Below, piece after piece: positions 5,040 to 5,051 of a DNA stretch of 5,051 bases. Source of the DNA: Anaerolineaceae bacterium UBA5838 (GTDB lineage Bacteria > Chloroflexota > Anaerolineae > Anaerolineales > Anaerolineaceae); assembly GCA_002432795.1 (NCBI GenBank), contig DJGU01000010.1, positions 1 through 5,051 on the forward strand, read 5' to 3'. The notes beneath the pieces were generated by a model. It saw nothing but the letters and a program-made list of their open reading frames with translations, had not been told where the DNA came from and did no database searches. How positions within the stretch are numbered: the stretch's first letter is position 1; every line of letters begins with the position of its first letter. Made by a program: the position numbers and the translations under genes.

Positions 5040-5051
5040 GTCATTGCGAGG
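5040..5051. repeat. Start of a possible dispersed TCATTGCGAGG-type repeat (cut by edge)
   Basis: The last bases read GTCATTGCGAGG. This resembles the opening of a short dispersed intergenic repeat that in many bacteria continues as a GCGACGAAGCAATC-like palindromic unit. Only 12 bases are visible, so the call rests on resemblance and could be chance. It would sit directly upstream of the tsaE promoter. Confidence 0.3.

Overview
The window is a compact bacterial region. Six complete genes lie on the minus strand, so transcription runs from right to left, and a seventh minus-strand gene is cut off at the left edge. The lineage cannot be fixed from 5 kb. The type-4 uracil-DNA glycosylase subgroup (GEGPG-Y-HEN motif, HPAAALH motif) and the tsaE-tsaB-rimI-udg order remind me of Chloroflexota, especially Anaerolineae. 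This is recollection, not a search result.

Reading in the direction of transcription, about 74 bp at the right edge carry a consensus -10 box (TATAAT) only 11 nt before the first start codon, and the last bases begin a sequence that looks like a dispersed TCATTGCGAGG-type repeat. Three genes follow: tsaE (P-loop ATPase), tsaB (the inactive paralogue partner of TsaD) and rimI (GNAT acetyltransferase). The first two belong to the tRNA t6A37 modification pathway, and rimI is its usual genomic companion. Next comes a family-4 Fe-S uracil-DNA glycosylase whose disordered C-terminal tail ends in QLSLF, a textbook beta-sliding-clamp binding pentapeptide. The last two complete genes make nucleotide sugars: a UDP-N-acetylglucosamine 6-dehydrogenase-like enzyme (WbpA/TviB type) and a UDP-uronate 4-epimerase-like SDR. 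Together they could convert UDP-GlcNAc to UDP-GlcNAcA and then UDP-GalNAcA for a surface polysaccharide.

The junctions are tight: 2-nt gap, 4-nt overlap, 40-nt gap, 18-nt gap, 1-nt overlap. All six genes could therefore be one transcript linking translation fidelity, base-excision repair and envelope sugar synthesis. No convincing internal promoter or terminator was seen.

The left 175 bp look like the 5' end of an IS3-family insertion sequence: an OrfA transposase start with a good Shine-Dalgarno and a TG-starting tip about 80 bp after the epimerase stop. The element runs off the window. No CRISPR array, tRNA or rRNA was seen. There is no gene-free stretch over 300 bp; the largest gap is positions 105-254.

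The content is mostly conserved housekeeping. The points most worth checking are the clamp-binding tail of the glycosylase, the near-leaderless tsaE promoter, two inverted repeats in and after rimI, and the join between housekeeping and sugar genes. No undescribed multi-gene system is evident.
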